From Leptobrachium leishanense (Eukaryota; Chordata; Amphibia; Anura; Megophryidae): a stretch of 64,000 nt of DNA. The position numbers and the translations under genes were made by a program. The stretch is taken from contig CM019063.1 of assembly GCA_009667805.1 (NCBI GenBank), forward strand, positions 190,770,661-190,834,660. Reading direction: 5' to 3'. Of this stretch, positions 53,280-64,000 are shown one piece after another. The notes beneath the pieces were generated by a model that was not told where the DNA came from, did not search any database, and saw nothing but the letters and a program-made list of their open reading frames with translations. Each line of letters begins with the position of its first letter. Positions within the stretch are counted from its first letter, which is position 1.

Positions 53280-53790
53280 CCCTTCACTCCATACATTGCG
53301 CCCGTTGCCATATTGGCGGTACCTTGGAGCCTGGGCGCGCTGTGTGATCCAGTGCCTGGCTCGGTTCTCCGGGTGGAATCCGTGCAGTTCCCTGCGGATG
53401 GCGGGGGAGTCTCCCAGAGGATGAAGGAAATTGTGTCCCCGGTGGGTGGGCTCAGGCTCGGTGTCCCCGGGGCTGGGGGAGGCTGTATGTTCCCAGGTAG
53501 ATGCCCCTCTTGGCCCATGGAGAGGGGGTTCCTACACGCCCCCGTGCTCGGGAACCTGGCTGCAGCAATCCCGCTGCAAATTCCAGCCCCGGCGATGTGG
53601 AGGGGGTGTGCTGAGAGATCGCGGGGGGAGGGGGGGACCTGTCATGTGGGGGCACCGGCTCCCCTGGCTGAGTGGACACCACCGGAGTCTGTGAGTGCCA
53701 CTGGCTCCGCGCTGCCTCTCCTATGCCCTGCACGGCTCCTCTCCTCTCTCACACTGTCACAGGCAAGCCCTGCTCTCTCTCCTCTCTGTG
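53280..53790. promoter_or_regulatory. CpG-rich patch, possible promoter or 5' UTR exon region
   Basis: This is the most GC- and CpG-rich non-repeat stretch in the window, 8.2 kb upstream of the DTX1 start codon and set between two large tandem arrays. No TATA box was identified and no clear minus-strand donor found. A 243-codon plus-strand frame overlaps but has no recognisable domain. Promoter function is inference from base composition and position. Confidence 0.35.
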
Positions 53791-54082
53791 TGTCTCTCGG
53801 GGTCTGGGGGCACAGCAATCTCTGCAGTCACTCCAGGGACACATATAGAGGACTGAGTGTGAGTGAGGGGGCAGAGAATGACAGCAAACCTCTACAGAAC
53901 ACAAACATCTCTTTATACAACCCAGAATACACACAAACAGGACGCATACACAGATACATTCCATTACCTATACATACATAATACACACACACATATGTTA
54001 CATGCAGGATTGGCTGCACATTCACCAATAATATGGAACCTCATGGTATAATAAAGCACCAGGAATGAAAAGGCCTGAGGGG

Positions 54083-55748
<1,666 letters not shown>

Positions 55749-56076
55749 CCGATGAATTCTGCTTCTATTTAATCCTTTTACTTGACCGTGCAAAGTAGTG
55801 TTAAACACAGACAAAATGTATATACAGTATATGAATACACACAGATTTATTTATTTATTTATAAAGTATTTTACCAGGAAGGATACATTGAGATTTGTCT
55901 CGTTTTCAAGTATGTCATGGGTTCAAGAACATTGAATTATTACAGTTGTTACAGAAATACAAAGTAATAAAATGCAAGATATTAACACAAAACAAATATA
56001 CAGATTAACAGAAAATAAATATATAGGAAATAAAGTCATTATGTTACAGGTTTACAGGTGCATTCTGTATTGAGGT

Positions 56077-56223
56077 ATTATTATTATTATTGTTCTTTAT
56101 TTATAAAGCGCCAGCATATTCCGCAGCGCTGTACAATAAGCACAGTATAGACAGGGTTACAATACATTGTACAACATTTGACAAACAGTACAGGAGGAGA
56201 TGAGGGCCCTATTCCTGTAGGAA
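56077..56223 (-). mobile_element. Short retroposon tail fragment
   Basis: On the plus strand this is a TATTATTATTATT run followed by TTTATAAAGCGCCAGCATAT and CCGCAGCGCTGTACAA, a high-copy frog-type retroposon 3' end in reverse orientation. It splits the LINE between AGGTAT repeats at 56071-56076 and 56225-56230. The exact family is not resolved. Confidence 0.6.
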
Positions 56224-56635
56224 CAGGTATGTTAATAGGGAGCTCTTAAGGGACTTAAGACTGGGGGAAGATTTGACAGTGTCTGGGAGGTTATTCCATA
56301 TTTGCGGTGCTCTGTAGGAAAATGAGGATCGAGCCACTTTCTTTTTGTATTGTGGTATTGCAAGTAAGGTGCTGGTCCTGGATAAGAGGTTATAGGATGA
56401 GGGAGCTGCTGGGGCAAGCAGCCTATTCAGGTAGGGTGGTAGCTTCCCAGAAAAGCTCTTAAACCACCAGGTTGGAAAGGTGAAGGGTGCGTCTAGATTC
56501 CAGCGATGGCCAGTTTAGCTCTTTTAACATGTCACAACGGTAGGTCATGTAGTTACATTGTAGCACAAAGCGGCAGCATGAGTTATACAATGTAGTAAGT
56601 TTATGAAGGTGAGTTTGCGGGGCGGCTCCATACAC

Positions 56636-57503
56636 TACCAGGGTTATTCAAAGAGATTCGAAAAGTCACTGCACGTTCGGTGACTTCTCGTTCTCTTCAA
56701 TTCGGTTTGTTTTGCCGATCCCATTTCGGTGACCCTGCGATGTATTCAGCAAGCACCACAGGGTCCCTGAATTGCAGGGAAAAGCTGCCGCAAACCTGAC
56801 GAAAACTCACTGCAAAACCCAGCGAATGAACGCCGAAAACCCTCAAAAACATCTGGATTAACCTGCCGAAAACCACAGAAAAACCCGAACAGGAGCCGAT
56901 CGCAGCCTTCGACACAGCAGAAGAGGCAGTGAATAAATTAGCAAAACAGTTTGTATGAATGTGTGAAAGTGAAACGCTGTTTGCAAAGAAACTACTGAGC
57001 GAAAATGTCTGAAATTTACATATGAGGTCCAGAAAAAAGAAGAAAACTTTAAAAAAAAAAAATCGGACTTTTACAAAAAAAAATTCAGAAAAATGCTTAA
57101 AATATCCTAAAAAATCTATAAATAAAGAGACTCTTTACTGCAGAATTTTATAATGAACGGTTTATTAGATATTGAATTAAAACGGGAATATTTTTAACAT
57201 TGAAGTCTATGGGATTCTCCTGAATAAATTTGCCGGATTAAACCACTGAATGGCAGGGCATTTCGGGAACCTTTCACTGCTGGTTTGTGTTCTCTGAATA
57301 GCCGAAGCAGTGCTTTTTCATGTAGTTTTCACTGCCCTCGAACAGGCACCGAACAGACACCGTATGTTCAGTCAATTCGCTAGGATTTGGCGAATTGCCT
57401 GCTCTCTGGATAGCCGAATGGCCGGGAAAGGTAACCGAACGCTGAATTTCAGCATTCGGTTACATTTCTCAAGCAATTCGGAGCTCTTTGAATAACCCTG
57501 TAC
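56636..57503. mobile_element. TTA-type MITE inside the LINE
   Basis: The element 56639-57500 starts CAGGGTTATTCAAAGAGA and ends CTCTTTGAATAACCCTG, flanked by TAC on both sides. It is a complete relative of the interrupted copy at 19970-21913. The uninterrupted LINE at 21030-21060 shows the empty site. Confidence 0.92.
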
Positions 57504-57696
57504 ATCATTCTCCGAATTCAATAGCTGGCATAAGCATTTGTTGTACAATCTGCTTTCTTACCGCGGGGCTCAGGCAGGATTTGTTTCTGTACTGGGCACC
57601 TAGTTTGGGGTAAAGTTTAGATGAGAGTTTTTCGATGTGGGGCCAAAGGATAGATTTGGGCCTAACCACATACCTAGATATTTGAGAGAAGTGACT

Positions 57697-59912
57697 GTGG
57701 TCAGCAGTGGCGACTCTAGGAACAATATTTAGGGGGGGCACAGAAGATACCGCAGTCAAAACTGGGGGGGCACTAATAATTTTCACCACTAAATCATACC
57801 ACTGAATAAAAGTAAGGGCCCTATCACCTGGTGTGAGCTAAAACACCATCACTAAAGGAAAAATTTAGTGTGAGTCGCTAAAACTTACAGGGTTATTCAG
57901 AGAGGTGAAAAGCAGGAGAATGACTGGAGAATGGAAAATTCTTGGTCAAAGAATTGGCTATTTTGACCTAGAATTTTCCATTCTCCAGTCATTCTCCTGC
58001 TTTTCAACGCTTTCTGAATAACCCTGTTAGTGCCTGACGACCTACTAACAGATCACCTTGACTGCAGTAGTCCATGAACAAGGTCGTTTGGCGCACGCCA
58101 GGTTAAACTCTAAGACCCAAGTTGAGACCCAGCTCTAATGCGGTTGTGTACAGGATAGAACGTTTTTTCTTTTCCATACCTATCCCCCACCCTCACAAGC
58201 TTGAATATGAACACATCCAGTGAATAACCTCTCACCCCTGCATTATTAAAATCCTCCACGGTGGCCGTATCATCCATGTTTTGATGCACACATATATTAA
58301 GGCTGATGGGCATTGCATGATAAATGCCTCCCAGCAGCATGTTGAATCATTACACTGCATTTAATAGATCCAAAAGGAAGGCCAGGTGAGCGACAAAAAT
58401 TTCCCTGCTACAGCATATAAACAATACATGTTTCAGGGCAAGACTTATCCATGTGTTCCTTTAAACATGGTCCACACAGTCACCCTAATAATCAACTGCT
58501 TACATACTATGAATAGCCCCCAGCATAAAATGTTTAAAATTAGGCAATATATTAGAATTAGGATATATGTGGATAAAGGATACATTTATAATAGAGCCGA
58601 CTGCAACAGCAGCGACATTGCTGACCATATCCATTACTATGGTGTATGGGGCCAAGAGAACACCTGTATTGCATTCCTTTCAATTGCCTGTTAATTTTGG
58701 ACGAGGACCTGTTTTTTCTGTTTTTTTGGAGTTAGCACCAGGGCTGAGCAGTAGGTAAAATGTTGCAATTTGTGCACCTCAAAAAATTTAGTGCTGGCAC
58801 CAAGTGATCTGTAAAGATATCTAGCACTCCCCGTGTTAAGTATAGGACGCGGAAAGTACAGTAAGCTCGCGGTACAAATCGCTAATAGCGACGCGCAAAG
58901 TGATTTTTGCCATTTGTAGCGGGAGGCAAACGATCTGTTGGTCAGGCGCTAGATTGAATTAACCTGGCGCTAACGCAAAATCACGCCGACGCAAGGGTTA
59001 TCTCACACCAAGTAATAGTGCCCTAAATAAGTATATATATAAATAAGATTACAAAACCCCAGAGTAATGTGATGCAATGATGCCTTTTTGTTGTACTAAC
59101 CTGATACTTAAATTCAATATTTTATTTGACGCAATTTGGCAGTTTCCGCTGAATGTCTGATAACTGCTTCAGCGACTCCACTTTTAGCAAATTACAGTGA
59201 CCATTCGCTAAATAGGGAATTCACCTTATTTTCTGCAAAATAAATTCCCCGAAATGTGACGGAAAGCAGAGGATCTACAGATCATTAGACCCTTTAGATT
59301 CTAACTTCCATAATAACCCCTAAAATGCCATAAACCCAGAGAAATGCAATAAAAATAATAAACAATGTGGCATTTAGCTACCCCTCAACCCCAAAAATGC
59401 CATTAATCAAGGGAAAACATGAAATGAATACACTGAGGCATGTAGCCAACCCATTAACCCCTAAAATGCCATTAATCAAGGAAAAAACAAATGTATACTG
59501 TGAGGGATGAAGCCTGCCCATTAACCCTTAATATACAACTAAACCAAGGCATAAACTAACGTAATACACAATGTAATGTATAGTCTGAACATTAACCATT
59601 TCACTGCTGAGCCATTTCAACCCTGTGAAAATGTTTACGTTTAAGTGCACGTTTTTATTTGATGTTTTATGACTTTTACATCACACTGAATATGGTCATG
59701 TGGGGTATCATTGGAAAGGCCAGAATCTGCCCTTTCAAATGACACCTATATCATCCATATATGATGCATAGCTACGGAGATACGTTGGTCCGAAGAAGTG
59801 TGGGAAGCTGGATGATGATTTTTGGTGGGGGAGCACATGGGGGGGCAAGGAATAACCTAGATGGGGCAATTGCCCCCCCTTGCCCCCCTGTAGAGTCGCC
59901 TATGGTGGTCAG
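57697..59912. mobile_element. Non-autonomous hAT element inside the LINE, 2.2 kb
   Basis: The element 57705-59904 has ends CAGTGGCGACTCTAG and TAGAGTCGCCTATG, flanked by a perfect GTGGTCAG duplication (57697-57704 and 59905-59912). It contains a small MITE (57888-58026), degenerate tandem repeats of about 72 bp at 59300-59590 (CCCTAAAATGCCATTAATCA), and the TATCATTGGAAAGGCCAGA motif at about 59707. No transposase found. Confidence 0.93.
57885..58029. mobile_element. 139-bp TTA-type foldback MITE
   Basis: The element 57888-58026 begins CAGGGTTATTCAG and ends CTGAATAACCCTG, flanked by TTA on both sides. The arms (GCAGGAGAATGACTGGAGAA and its complement) pair over most of their length. It shares end sequence with 19970-21913 and 56639-57500 and sits inside the hAT element. 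Confidence 0.93.
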
Positions 59913-60166
59913 CGTGCCATTTGATCTTTTTTTTTTGTAAATATCTGTTTATTAAATTTCAAGGTAAACACATAAATCAATGAACACGCAGGTTCTCAGA
60001 GATTGTAAACAAGCATTTAGGGACACGTAGGTCCTGTGTGAGGCAACAATGCTTACATATTACTAAAAAGGAAAACAGGGGGTGAGGGAAGGTAAAGGAG
60101 GGTAAGAGCATACATCAGGTGAGCATCATGTCATTCGCTTATACGAAGCTCTCTAGGAACTTTCTT

Positions 60167-62345
60167 CTATTCGGGGAGGATCAGCAATGCTCTGAATGAG
60201 GTGGCCGAGGATCTGAGAACCCAATTCGACCATATCTCGGAGTATAGGGGTAATTGGTCGTAGGCCTTGTATATCAGATGTTCAATGGAATGGAGTTCTT
60301 CCATGCGGGTAAACGAGAGTGTGAGGGGTGGGGGAGTGAGCTGTCTCCAGAACAGGGGTATTAAGGCCTTGGCGGTGTTCAAGACCCGGATGGCCAGCGT
60401 GCGTTTGTATGAAGCTATCGAGTAATTATTATGATGTAGGAGCAGTGCGGCAGGTGAGAACTCTGGAAGAGGGTCTATGAATTCTTTGAGTATGTTGTAT
60501 ATTCTAGCCCAGAAAGGTCGGATTATTTGGCATTCCCACCAGATATGCAAAATATCACCCACTGCATCGTTACATCGCCAGCAGAGCGCAGGAACCTGTG
60601 GGTCATAACGATTAATTATGTCCGGTGTCCGGTACCAAAAGCTAAGGACTTTGTATGCTGTTTCTTGCAATTTGGAGGAGGTGGAGCAGTGATGTGTTAA
60701 TTCGCATATCTTGGACCATTGGTCGTCCGAAAGTGTGATATTTAATACGGACTCCCATTTTCTCATGTATGGCGGTGGAATGGCAGAGGTTGCATCTCTG
60801 AGCAGCGTGTACAGCAGAGATAGACCATGTGAGAGAGGTCCCATGCTGTGACATAGTCTCTCAAATGTCCATAGTGGGCGCCCCAGCTGGTGTTTTTGGG
60901 GTATGCCATCAAGGTAGTGCCGTATCTGAGCGTAGTGAAATGAGTGAAGGAATGAAACATGTCTGTCTTGCATTATGTCTGTCAGTGATCGGCGGACCGA
61001 GGCGTTGAAAAAGTGCATTATGCGAGGTGTGGGGGCGGGTATCAGCCGTCTGACCGAGTGGGGGTCTAGGCCAGGAAGGTAATCTTCATTATGTATCACT
61101 GGAGTCATGGGAGAGGGAAAGGAGGTGAGGTTAGATTTAAGCGCTATCCGGCGCCATATTCCGTACGTTGCCCCCACATATGCCGAGGAATTGGCCAGTT
61201 TCCTACCTTCTTTCAATGGCAGCCACGGAAGAACTGTCATCGGCCTCCCATCCAATTCTTGCTCCACTGCTCTCCACAATTTAACCGATCCCTCTCTTGA
61301 ATACTCAACCACCCATTGTAAGTGACAGGCCTGATGGTAAAGGCTAAAATTGGGTAGGGCCAAGCCCCCCGCAGCTCTAGATCTAGTGAGTACCTGGTAG
61401 CTCGTCCTGGGGCGGTTACCTCTCCAAATATAATTGGCCACTAGAGACCTAAGGGAAGCAAGAAACGCCCGAGGAAGATCAATAGGTATCGTTTGTAGCA
61501 AGTATAGGTGTCGGGGTTGTACGTTCATCTTAATTACTGCGATACGTCCCAGCCAAGAGATGTGTGGGTAATTCCAATTGGCTAGGTCACGCTGCAAGAG
61601 TGTAAGTAATGGAGGGAAGTTATCTCGGAAGCAGGGCCGGTGCTTCCACTAGGCAAACTAGGCAACCGCCTAGGGCGCACTGCCACCTAAGGGCGCAGCC
61701 AGCCCCAACCTGGATTCCATTATTGTACCACTTCCTTATTGTGGGACTCGTGTAGCTAGCGCGCAGAAGGTGGGCGTCTTATGGTGACGCGCAGGCGCCA
61801 CCAGATGCAGATGACAGAAAAAAGAGGAAGAAGAAAGAAAGGCACAGAAGAAAGAAAAAAGGCAGGAAAGAAAGAGAGAAAGAAAAAATAGGCACAGAAT
61901 AAAGAAAGAAAAGAAAGAGGCAGATGAAAGAAAAGGCAGGAAAGAAAGAAGCACAGACGGCAGAGGAAAGAAAGAGGCAGATGAAAGAAAAGGCACGAAA
62001 GAAAGAAAGAGGCACAGAGGGCAGAGGAAAGAAAGGCATATACCGATCCTGGGCCCGACCAGTGGAGGGGTAAGATGGGCACCGAACAACTGTCTGCGGC
62101 CCCCATGCACAGTGTGTGTGCCGTCCCCAGCAGTGTGTGTGTGCATGTCCCCGCGCACAGTGTGTGTGTCGTCCCCCCACGGGCGCAGTGTGTGTTCCCC
62201 TCCACATTTAAAGTTGACAAGTTTTTCTGGGAGAGGCGCAAGTAGCTGGTCTTGCCTAGGGTGCAAAATAGTCTAGCACCGGCCCTGCTCGGAAGAGGTG
62301 GGAACCTTGAGATGAGAGCCAGATGCCTAGGTATTTAATTTTGTC
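60167..62345 (-). pseudogene. L1/Tx1 ORF2 C-terminal region
   Basis: The minus strand begins KYLGIWLSSQGSHLF (near 62340), is split by the hAT MITE, then continues from 61597 for 476 open codons to 60167. Visible are HISWLGRIAVIKMNVQPRHL, IWRGNRPR, AAGGLALPNFSLYHQA and a C-terminal zinc knuckle, CWRCNDAVGDILHIWWEC (C-x2-C-x8-H-x4-C), typical of L1/Tx1 ORF2 ends. The reverse transcriptase core is deleted. The 476-codon stretch is uninterrupted, so the copy is not very old. Confidence 0.9.
61624..62295. mobile_element. hAT MITE inside the L1/Tx1 LINE
   Basis: The element 61632-62287 starts CAGGGCCGGTGCT and ends AGCACCGGCCCTG, flanked by a perfect CTCGGAAG duplication (61624-61631 and 62288-62295). 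The interior has a GAAAGAAAGAGGCA-type purine-rich tandem region (61805-62035) and GTGTGTGTG/CCCC repeats. Non-coding. Confidence 0.95.
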
Positions 62346-62349
62346 GGCA

Positions 62350-62784
62350 GCCCATGTGTGTCGGCAGCCGCACGTATTGCAGTTCCGCCATGATGGAGGT
62401 GCGTAATTCTGCGTTGGCCTCCTTTAAGTCCGACTTCATGGGTAAGTTGCGGAGTAAGGGGAGCCAAACCGCTGGGTCTGCCGAGGTAACTTCCTCTGTG
62501 CGTGATGGGGAGATCATGGATGGTTCAGGATCCGCCTGTGTCCTCACCTCATCCGCCATTTTGTCCGGCGGACCCACTGAGAGATCCGAGGGCCCCACCA
62601 AAAACCGGCGGAGAGATGGAGTGTCTGACGCCCGGTCGGGTCCTTGAGGTTTCTGGGCACTGGGGGGTCTTATTAGATTTCCCCATCGCCGGTCAGGGGG
62701 TGCAGGGGAGCCGTATAGTGCTGGAGTCTGAGCGGAGCTTCTCACTCACGCGGCCATTCCGGATGGAGCACAAGCCACGCCCCT
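62350..62784 (-). pseudogene. L1/Tx1 5' UTR and start of ORF1 (partial)
   Basis: GC-rich 5' leader followed by a frame with KMADEVRTQ, LPLLRNLPMKSDL and NAELRTSIMAEL, resembling the start of an L1-type ORF1 before its coiled coil. It is cut short by the internal deletion near 62350. The identification rests on position and composition more than on motifs. Confidence 0.6.
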
Positions 62785-62799
62785 GTGCCATTTGATCTT

Positions 62800-64000
62800 G
62801 TCCCAACACATAGATGGGGTGTTTGCAATTTGTGTAGTTTAGGTGCTGTTCCAAAGAGCATCGTTACAGTTTTGTTAGTATTTAGAAAAAGTTTGTTGTG
62901 TTTGATCCACTTTTCTAGCTCTGTGAATTGTTCTTGCTGCACAGCCTCCAGCTGTGGGAGATCTGGTTTGCTGGTATAGATTACAGTGTTGTCTGCGTAC
63001 ATGTGTACAGTTGAGGCTTTGCAGACATTGGGCAGATCATTTATGAATATTGTGAATAGTAAGGGGCCGAGTATCGAGCCTTGGGGTACACCGGAGGTGA
63101 CTGGGAGGGAAGTGCTGTCAGAAATGGACACATATTACGACCGATCAGACACATATGATTGGTACCAGGTTAGCGTGCGATCACCAATACCGGAGTTTTT
63201 AAGTTTTTGTAATAAGATGCCATGGTCTACTGTGTCAAAGGCCTTGGCAAAATCAAGGAAGATGGCTCCAGTTAGGTTTCCTTGTTCCATACCAGCCTGG
63301 ATATCATTGCAAACTTTTAAAAGGGCAGTTGTGGTTGAATGATTTGGACGGAAGCCGGATTGATCTGGGGTTAAATAGTTCCAATACTGATAGTAATCGC
63401 GTAAATGAGCGTAAACACATTTTTCCAGAATTTTTGACATTACAGGAAGCAATGATATTGGGCGGTAGTTGGATACCAAAGTATTGTCGCCACTTTTATG
63501 GAAAGGTACCACTCTCGCAGTCTTCCAGATTTTGGGTATATATCCTGTCGCCAGTGATTCATTGATTAGGGTTGTGACAGGTTTTGCAATTGCCGGCACG
63601 CTGATTTTCAGCAGCATTGCTGGGATTTGGTCAGGTCCTGACTGGTGTTTCATTTTTTGGTTACAGAGAAGTTTAGTAATGGCACTGACAGGCACCGGTC
63701 TAAAACTGAATTTCCCTTTGATACAGGGTTTTTGCACAGTTGGAAGGATCTGACTTGTGTGCTGCCTTTCTGAATGTGTTTCAATTGCTAGTTTAGCAAT
63801 CAGGGTGTTGGCGCATCCAACAAAATAGTTATTAAAGGCATTTGCTACATCTAGGGGGTGTTGCAGGGTTTGGTCGTTTACTTTGACAGCAGCTGGTTGG
63901 GAGTGGACAGGGGGTGATTGTATGTTACTTATGATTTTCCAAAACTTTCTCGGGTTTGATATGTTATTATTTAGATTTTCATTGAAGTATTGGGCTTTAG
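62800..64000 (-). pseudogene. LINE reverse transcriptase, one in-frame stop
   Basis: From the window edge the minus strand reads NPRKFWKIISNIQ, HQSGPDQIPAMLLK, SNYRPISLLPVMSKILEK, SGFRPNHSTTTALL, FLDFAKAFDTVDH, SGVPQGSILGPLLF and HMYADNTVIY, the palm and fingers of a non-LTR reverse transcriptase. The catalytic box YADD appears as YADN. A TAA at 63133-63135 interrupts SDRS and YVSIS in an otherwise continuous frame. At 62797 the frame is cut by the L1/Tx1 insertion and resumes at 57704. The endonuclease would lie beyond the right edge. One stop and a changed active-site aspartate argue that it is inactive. Confidence 0.92.

Larger units (their letters stand above)
59914..62797 (-). mobile_element. 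L1/Tx1-type LINE, internally deleted, inside the older LINE
   Basis: The element 59927-62784 has its poly(A) end as a T run at 59926-59936 and a 13-bp duplication GTGCCATTTGATC at 59914-59926 and 62785-62797. The 5' part (62350-62784) is followed directly by the ORF2 end. GTCGGCAGCC occurs on both sides of the joint (62342-62351 and 62359-62368). Most of ORF1 and the endonuclease and reverse transcriptase of ORF2 are missing. It is interrupted by a hAT MITE at 61632-62287. Confidence 0.9.
55845..64000 (-). mobile_element. CR1/L2/Rex1-type LINE, split by nested insertions
   Basis: One LINE copy runs from beyond the right edge to its 3' tail at 55845 (TTTATTTATTTATTTATAAA on the plus strand). 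Its segments are 62785-64000, 59905-59926, 57501-57704 and 55845-56638. They align in order with the uninterrupted copy at 20396-21290. The insertions between them are an L1/Tx1 LINE (59927-62784), a hAT element (57705-59904), a TTA-type MITE (56639-57500) and a short repeat at 56077-56223. Confidence 0.92.

Noticed and set aside
53250..53981. 243-codon plus-strand frame in the CpG-rich patch
   Set aside because: No recognisable domain, starts in a GGAT repeat and stop codons are scarce in GC-rich DNA. Kept only as a CpG-rich region.

Overview
The window reads as nuclear DNA from a vertebrate, most likely an amphibian (probably a frog). It carries two coding exons of the Notch-pathway E3 ligase gene DTX1 (deltex-1) on the minus strand, very long introns, and a transposon mix typical of anurans: Tc1, hAT, TTA-duplicating (PIF/Harbinger-like) MITEs, a TTAA-duplicating foldback element, Ty3/gypsy chromoviruses, an L1/Tx1-type LINE, a CR1/L2/Rex1-type LINE and a tRNA-derived SINE. 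The species is an inference. There is no sign of bacterial or organellar DNA, CRISPR, rRNA or an intact tRNA.

Host gene. DTX1 coding exon 1 is at 44827-45082 and exon 2 at 35844-36534, both minus strand, with good splice sites and compatible phases (about 315 codons, both WWE domains). Intron 1 is 8.3 kb. Intron 2 runs off the left edge, so it is at least 35.8 kb; the RING and DTC exons are outside the window. A CpG-rich patch at 53280-53790 lies upstream of exon 1 and could hold a promoter or 5' UTR exon.

Intron 2 (1-35843). A Ty3/gypsy element (integrase end plus 3' LTR, 1-5231) has an internally deleted second chromovirus (1957-4273, minus strand) inserted in its LTR. The inner element shows perfect LTR ends, a 5-bp GGACT duplication and an 11-nt complementarity expected of Tf1/sushi-type self-priming. 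Then follow a 24-bp minisatellite, a Tc1 element (6107-7729), a 5.5-kb hAT element with a broken transposase (7918-13431), a MITE, a row of five hairpins (14593-14889), an 18-bp minisatellite, a second hAT-like element (16061-17338), a Tc1 fragment, a long foldback element (18315-18955), a MITE holding a SINE and a LINE fragment (19970-21913), two Tc1 elements abutting on a single TA (23905-27138), a 2.3-kb hAT element (27295-29603) and a small hAT MITE (30320-30503).

Intron 1 and upstream. Intron 1 is mostly repeat-poor. Upstream of exon 1 lie a 6.7-kb array of a 29-bp purine-rich satellite with an inverted block (46093-52764), the CpG-rich patch and a 1.7-kb GATA/GACA array (54083-55748). 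The right end (55845-64000) is one minus-strand LINE split by a nest: a TTA-type MITE, a hAT element that itself contains a MITE, and an L1/Tx1 LINE that itself contains a hAT MITE. Most insertions have readable target-site duplications, so insertion order can be reconstructed.

All transposon genes seen here are broken, although the Tc1 transposase at 24262-25285 has only one visible frameshift. The intact functional content is the pair of DTX1 exons.
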